Origin: an uncultured Bacillaceae bacterium
Lineage (GTDB): Bacteria > Bacillota > Bacilli > Caldalkalibacillales > Caldalkalibacillaceae
DNA: 34,581 bases
NCBI GenBank assembly: GCA_937967685.1
Contig: CALBTX010000133.1
Coordinates: 1-34,581 of the forward strand
Direction of reading: 5' to 3'
Shown here one piece after another: positions 31,693-34,581 of the stretch. The translations under genes were made by a program, and so were the position numbers. Each line of letters starts with the position of its first letter. The stretch's first letter is position 1. The notes beneath the pieces are model-generated. The model ran no database searches and was not told the origin of the DNA. It saw only the letters and a list, made by a program, of their open reading frames with translations.

Positions 31693-33087
31693 TCATTGAC
31701 GAGATGATTTTTGTTTATGTTTCATTTTGTGTACATACTGTTCTTTGTTCGTCTGACGTTGTCGGGCGATGGCCAAACTTTCGGCAGGAACAGAGTCCGT
31801 AATGGTTGAACCAGCCGCTACGTAAGATCCTTCTCCGACGGTGACCGGAGCGACAAGGTTGACATTACAGCCAATGAAACTGCCGTCTTCCACCACGGTT
31901 CGATGTTTGTTTTCGCCGTCATAATTCACCGTAATGGAGCCGCAACCCATGTTAACGCCTGAACCGATATCTGCATCTCCAACATAACTTAAATGCGGAA
32001 TTTTTGTCCGGTCCTTAATGACGGCGTTTTTCACCTCCACAAAATCGCCGATCTTGCATGCCTCTCCAATCGCAGAGCCCGGTCTGATGTAGGCGTATGG
32101 ACCAACCTTTGTCTCTTGACCGACCGTGCTGTCTATCACTTTAGCCTGCTCGATCGTGCAACGATCGCCAATCTTGGACTGAACAATTTCCGTATTTGGA
32201 CCGAGCACACAATCCTCACCAATTTCCGTTCCCGATCTCAATATCGTTCCGGGATGAATCAACGTATCCTGTCCGATCCGCACATCTGATTCTATATAAG
32301 TATGTTCAGGATCTATCAGCGTGACACCTTGGCGCATATGCGCTTCATTAATCCGTCTGCGCATCGCTTTTTCCGCTTCAGCGAGAGCCAGCCGGTCATT
32401 GACCCCCATGGTTTCCTCTGCATCAGCACTGGTATAAGCCGTGATCTTCTGCCCTTGATTGACCAGCACTTCTATACAGTCCGTCAAATAATATTCGCCC
32501 TGGGCGTTATCATTCTTGAGCTCATCCAAAGCTTGCAACAGGGACTGATTATCGAAACAGTAAATACCGGTATTAATTTCCTTCACCAGCTGTTCTTCGT
32601 CTGTCGCATCTTTTTGCTCCACAATGCGCAAGACCTGATTGTTGTCATCTCGAATAATCCGGCCGTATCCCGTCGGATCATCCACTTCAGTCGTCAAGAG
32701 CGTCACTGCGGAACGATTCTGCTCGTGGGCATCCACTAACGCTTGCAAAGTCTCCTTGGTCACCAGAGGCGTATCTCCACACAAAATCAAGGTCTGTCCT
32801 GATTTTCCGACGAGCTTATTTTTGGCAACCATCACGGCATGTCCGGTCCCCAGCTGTTCTTCCTGTTTGACAAATGTGTATGTTGGGCCCAGCCGCTGTT
32901 CCACGGTTTCCGCCCCATGACCGACGACAACGAATATTTCACGGCAATCAATGCCTGTGACCGCGTCCAAAACGTGTTGAACCATCGGCTTACCGCAGAC
33001 GGGATGCAACACTTTATACAATTTGGATTTCATGCGCGTTCCTTTACCTGCAGCAAGAATGACTGCATACGTATCGGCCATCGTCAT
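31693..33087 (-). CDS. glmU: Bifunctional GlmU: UDP-N-acetylglucosamine pyrophosphorylase and glucosamine-1-phosphate acetyltransferase
   Basis: GlmU makes UDP-GlcNAc for peptidoglycan. The ATG at 33087, 6 nt after GGAGGT, gives 464 residues; an upstream frame to 33171 enters the terminator. The uridyltransferase domain has AVILAAGKGTRMKSKLYKVLHPVCGKP, ILCGDTPLV and EINTGIYCFDN. The C-terminal left-handed beta-helix shows hexapeptide repeats (IGEDCVLGPNTEI, IGDFVEVKNAVI) and SYVGDADIGSGVNMGCGSITVNYDG. The tail is basic (HKMKHKQKSSRQ). In B. subtilis it follows spoVG; here it follows a remnant region. Confidence 0.97.
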   Translation of the reverse strand: MTMADTYAVILAAGKGTRMKSKLYKVLHPVCGKPMVQHVLDAVTGIDCREIFVVVGHGAETVEQRLGPTYTFVKQEEQLGTGHAVMVAKNKLVGKSGQTLILCGDTPLVTKETLQALVDAHEQNRSAVTLLTTEVDDPTGYGRIIRDDNNQVLRIVEQKDATDEEQLVKEINTGIYCFDNQSLLQALDELKNDNAQGEYYLTDCIEVLVNQGQKITAYTSADAEETMGVNDRLALAEAEKAMRRRINEAHMRQGVTLIDPEHTYIESDVRIGQDTLIHPGTILRSGTEIGEDCVLGPNTEIVQSKIGDRCTIEQAKVIDSTVGQETKVGPYAYIRPGSAIGEACKIGDFVEVKNAVIKDRTKIPHLSYVGDADIGSGVNMGCGSITVNYDGENKHRTVVEDGSFIGCNVNLVAPVTVGEGSYVAAGSTITDSVPAESLAIARQRQTNKEQYVHKMKHKQKSSRQ

Positions 33088-33109
33088 TAACTTACCTCCC
33101 ATTTTGTTC

Positions 33110-33142
33110 TGATTTAGTATATCATAAAATAAATGACCGTTC
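33110..33142 (-). promoter_or_regulatory. Candidate glmU promoter
   Basis: On the minus strand TATACT lies about 30 bp upstream of the glmU start, with a partial -35 (GTGAAC, 3/6) at 17 bp. It sits between the upstream terminator and the gene, where a promoter is needed. Confidence 0.45.
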
Positions 33143-33162
33143 ACCTTTGATATATTCAGGCA

Positions 33163-33203
33163 CAAAAACAACCTGCCGCCAATGTCTTTGCGTTGGCAGC
33201 AGG
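33163..33203 (-). terminator. Terminator upstream of glmU
   Basis: CCTGCTGCCAA and TTGGCGGCAGG (11-bp stem with one T-G pair, 33172-33203) are followed by TTGTTTTTG on the minus strand. No intact gene ends near it; the closest stop codons are those of the cyclase-like remnant (33321) and gntR (33586). Confidence 0.75.
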
Positions 33204-33251
33204 CTCACCACAAGCACTTTTTTCTTTGTAACAGAAAGGCATACCAGATAT

Positions 33252-33311
33252 CACTGATCAGTACTCAACTTACTTATCGATGACTCAACTTACTCATCAG
33301 TGACTCATCGA
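33252..33311. repeat. 20-bp tandem repeat after the cyclase-like remnant
   Basis: GTACTCAACTTACTTATCGA (33261-33280) and TGACTCAACTTACTCATCAG (33281-33300) are imperfect 20-bp copies, followed by a partial TGACTCATCG. They begin about 10 bp past the remnant's stop codon. Confidence 0.8.
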
Positions 33312-33320
33312 ACGGCTGAT

Positions 33321-33422
33321 TCAGCGTTCAAGAGCAACAACCCGGGCCGGACCCCCCTCAAATCCTTCCAGTTTTAAAGAGAGGAGAAAAACAGCACCAT
33401 TAAGACCATATAATATCTCCCT
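33321..33422 (-). pseudogene. C-terminal remnant resembling a cyclase/kynurenine formamidase-family gene
   Basis: On the minus strand 33 codons before a TGA read YGLNGAVFLLSLKL then EGFEGGPARVVALER. The pattern of a hydrophobic strand, K-L-E-G, glycine-rich turn, P-x-R and V-V-A-L resembles the C-terminus of PF04199 cyclase-family proteins. The frame is closed by an in-frame TAG (33423-33425), and AT-rich sequence without matching codons precedes it. It therefore looks like the decayed end of a lost gene. A chance open frame cannot be excluded without a homology search. The rest of 33426-33585 shows only low-complexity AT-rich sequence, including a TTACATCTTA duplication. Confidence 0.45.
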
Positions 33423-33585
33423 CTAAATTAAGATGTAAATAAGATGTAAAAAAGCTTAAGCGTTGAATATATTTTTAATAGCGCATTATAAGTCCACAAA
33501 ATAACCAACAACTTGCTCTCTGCAATGAAACCCATCTTGCTTTTACAAAAATATATCTTGAAAAGCCATTCAGACACCAGCGAAC

Positions 33586-34257
33586 TCACTCAACGAAATC
33601 ATTTTGCTGTTTAAACATATTTTTTCCTCGAGCCAAGTCACCTAACAAATGGGCTTCTATCGCTTCAACCGCCTTGGCAGCATCCCTTCTTTTTACAGCT
33701 TCCAAAATCATTCGATGTTCACTGAATATCTCGATATTATGTTCAGAAAATTGCAGACTGTTTGCCCTGTACAGTAAAAGCAAAGAACGGATCTGATCTA
33801 ACAAGCGTAATAATCTTCTGTTCGGACAAGGCGATGTTAATTCTTTGTGAAACTGAGTATTATATGTCAGCGTTTTCATATAATCGCCTTGAAATAATGC
33901 TTGCTCCGCATTTTTGATTGACAGACTGATCGCTTTGATCTGGTTTTCTGTCATTCGATTAATCGTTAATTCTACGGCCCGTTTCTCCAGTTGGATTCGG
34001 CAATCATAAAGATCCTCATAATCTTGCTGATTCAATTCCATCACTTTTGTGACGCCATTCTCAGTCGTTAATAAGCCATCCTTCTTTAATTGTCGAAGGG
34101 CGTCTCTAAGTGGTGTTCGGCTGATCTTCAGTTGGTCGGCAAATGTACTTTCGCTAATTTTGGATCCTGGACTAATCCTGCCTGTTAATATGGCAGCCTT
34201 GATCTCTTCATAAGCCTTGTGATATAGAGGAGTGGTCTTTTTTATTGCTTTCGGCAT
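33586..34257 (-). CDS. GntR-family transcriptional regulator, FCD subfamily
   Basis: An N-terminal winged helix (about residues 8-72) has YHKAYEEIKAAILTGRISPGSKI and SRTPLRDALRQLKKDGLL, typical of FadR-like GntR proteins. The all-helical FCD ligand domain follows, with YDCRIQLEKRAVELT, FHKELTSP, EHRMILEAVKRRDAAKAVEAIEAHL, including histidines of the usual metal site. FCD regulators usually sense small carboxylates. The start is the ATG at 34257 or the adjoining GTG at 34260; GGGGAG lies 12-15 nt upstream, a little far. It replaces purR-yabJ-spoVG at this place and may have controlled the flanking partial or lost genes. Confidence 0.88.
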   Translation of the reverse strand: MPKAIKKTTPLYHKAYEEIKAAILTGRISPGSKISESTFADQLKISRTPLRDALRQLKKDGLLTTENGVTKVMELNQQDYEDLYDCRIQLEKRAVELTINRMTENQIKAISLSIKNAEQALFQGDYMKTLTYNTQFHKELTSPCPNRRLLRLLDQIRSLLLLYRANSLQFSEHNIEIFSEHRMILEAVKRRDAAKAVEAIEAHLLGDLARGKNMFKQQNDFVE

Positions 34258-34315
34258 CACGCTGTAAAATGGCTCCCCCCTTGTTAATGTATTCGGTATA
34301 CAGGATACTATTGAG

Positions 34316-34344
34316 ACTATATACAACCTTAGTCATAAAGTCAA
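34316..34344 (-). promoter_or_regulatory. gntR promoter (SigA)
   Basis: The minus strand carries TTGACT (34339-34344), a 17-bp spacer and TATAGT (34316-34321). The sequence TGTATA occurs twice nearby, at the -10 and again about 23 bp downstream, a possible autoregulatory site. Confidence 0.65.
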
Positions 34345-34442
34345 TATAGAGAGTAGTCTTTTGTACTAAGCATTTCTAGTTAGAATGCTAAATAAAATAG
34401 TTAATGTTTATGAGTAGCATTATGTTAAAAGGATTGCAGAAA

Positions 34443-34580
34443 TCATATTTTAATAGAATCAACAATGAACGCTTTAATAACAGTTTCGGCCGATCCTAAA
34501 ATTTCGGATGTTAATTTTAATTTCCTGCCAATCTCACAGCCAATTTCATCGCCGAGCGCATCGCCCCTGGATCTGCGATC
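34443..34580 (-). CDS. 3' end of an unidentified gene, cut by the window edge
   Basis: Forty-five codons are open from the right edge to a TGA at 34443-34445. They read RRSRGDALGDEIGCEIG then KLKLTSEILGSAETVIKAF, with the mixed composition of a real helical C-terminus. I do not recognise the family. A plus-strand frame starting at 34465 overlaps it but is serine/proline-rich and less convincing. It would lie upstream of gntR in the same orientation. Confidence 0.5.
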   Translation of the reverse strand, partial: DRRSRGDALGDEIGCEIGRKLKLTSEILGSAETVIKAFIVDSIKI

Positions 34581-34581
34581 C

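Noticed and set aside
34465..34581. Plus-strand gene start at the right edge
   Set aside because: Open to the edge, but serine/proline-rich, no ribosome site, and overlapped by a more protein-like minus-strand frame.

Overview
The window is a chromosomal core segment of an endospore-forming Bacillota bacterium, most likely Bacillaceae. The evidence is the gene content and order, which match the Bacillus subtilis yabK-yacF-lysS region (spoIIE, spoVT, yabP, yabQ, fin, divIC, ftsH, the folate genes). Nearly every gene is on the minus strand, so transcription runs from high to low coordinates. Gene density is high, and promoters and terminators are close to consensus. A warm-growing or alkaliphilic relative is possible, but the sequence does not prove it.

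Read in the direction of transcription (right to left), the layout is as follows. (1) 34581-33200 is an accessory block where B. subtilis has purR-yabJ-spoVG. It holds the 3' end of an unidentified gene, a GntR/FCD regulator and a short remnant resembling the C-terminus of a cyclase-family protein. (2) 33087-25298 holds glmU-prs-ctc, pth-fin and mfd: cell-wall and nucleotide precursors, translation quality control, a forespore sigma-factor switch and transcription-coupled repair. (3) 25121-19153 holds spoVT, yabM-yabN-HU-rqcP, yabP-yabQ-divIC and yabR: sporulation, septation and ribosome rescue. (4) 18897-10304 holds spoIIE, yabS, a YabT-like kinase, tilS, hpt and ftsH. (5) 10157-6191 holds coaX, hslO, cysK and an inserted polysaccharide deacetylase. 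(6) 5991-2537 holds pabA-folP-folB-folK-dusB. (7) 2352-1 holds greA, lysS and the tandem promoters and leader of a ribosomal RNA operon that runs off the left edge.

Regulatory sites can be read directly. There is a Spo0A-type promoter with a 22-bp spacer and an embedded 0A box before spoIIE. A perfect SigG-type promoter precedes fin, and a near-perfect one precedes spoVT. Tandem rrn promoters lie at the left end. The coaX promoter sits inside the terminator hairpin of ftsH. Intrinsic terminators divide the strand into about ten transcription units.

The most unusual feature is a recurring pattern of short tandem duplications (13-20 bp) just downstream of stop codons: after coaX, cysK, hslO, the deacetylase, rqcP and the cyclase remnant, with further arrays before the deacetylase and before mfd. 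At coaX and cysK the repeated unit is the last sense codons plus the stop codon. Other departures from the expected layout are a YabN lacking its second MazG domain, a folate cluster without pabB and pabC, and loss of spoVG, yabJ and purR from this locus.
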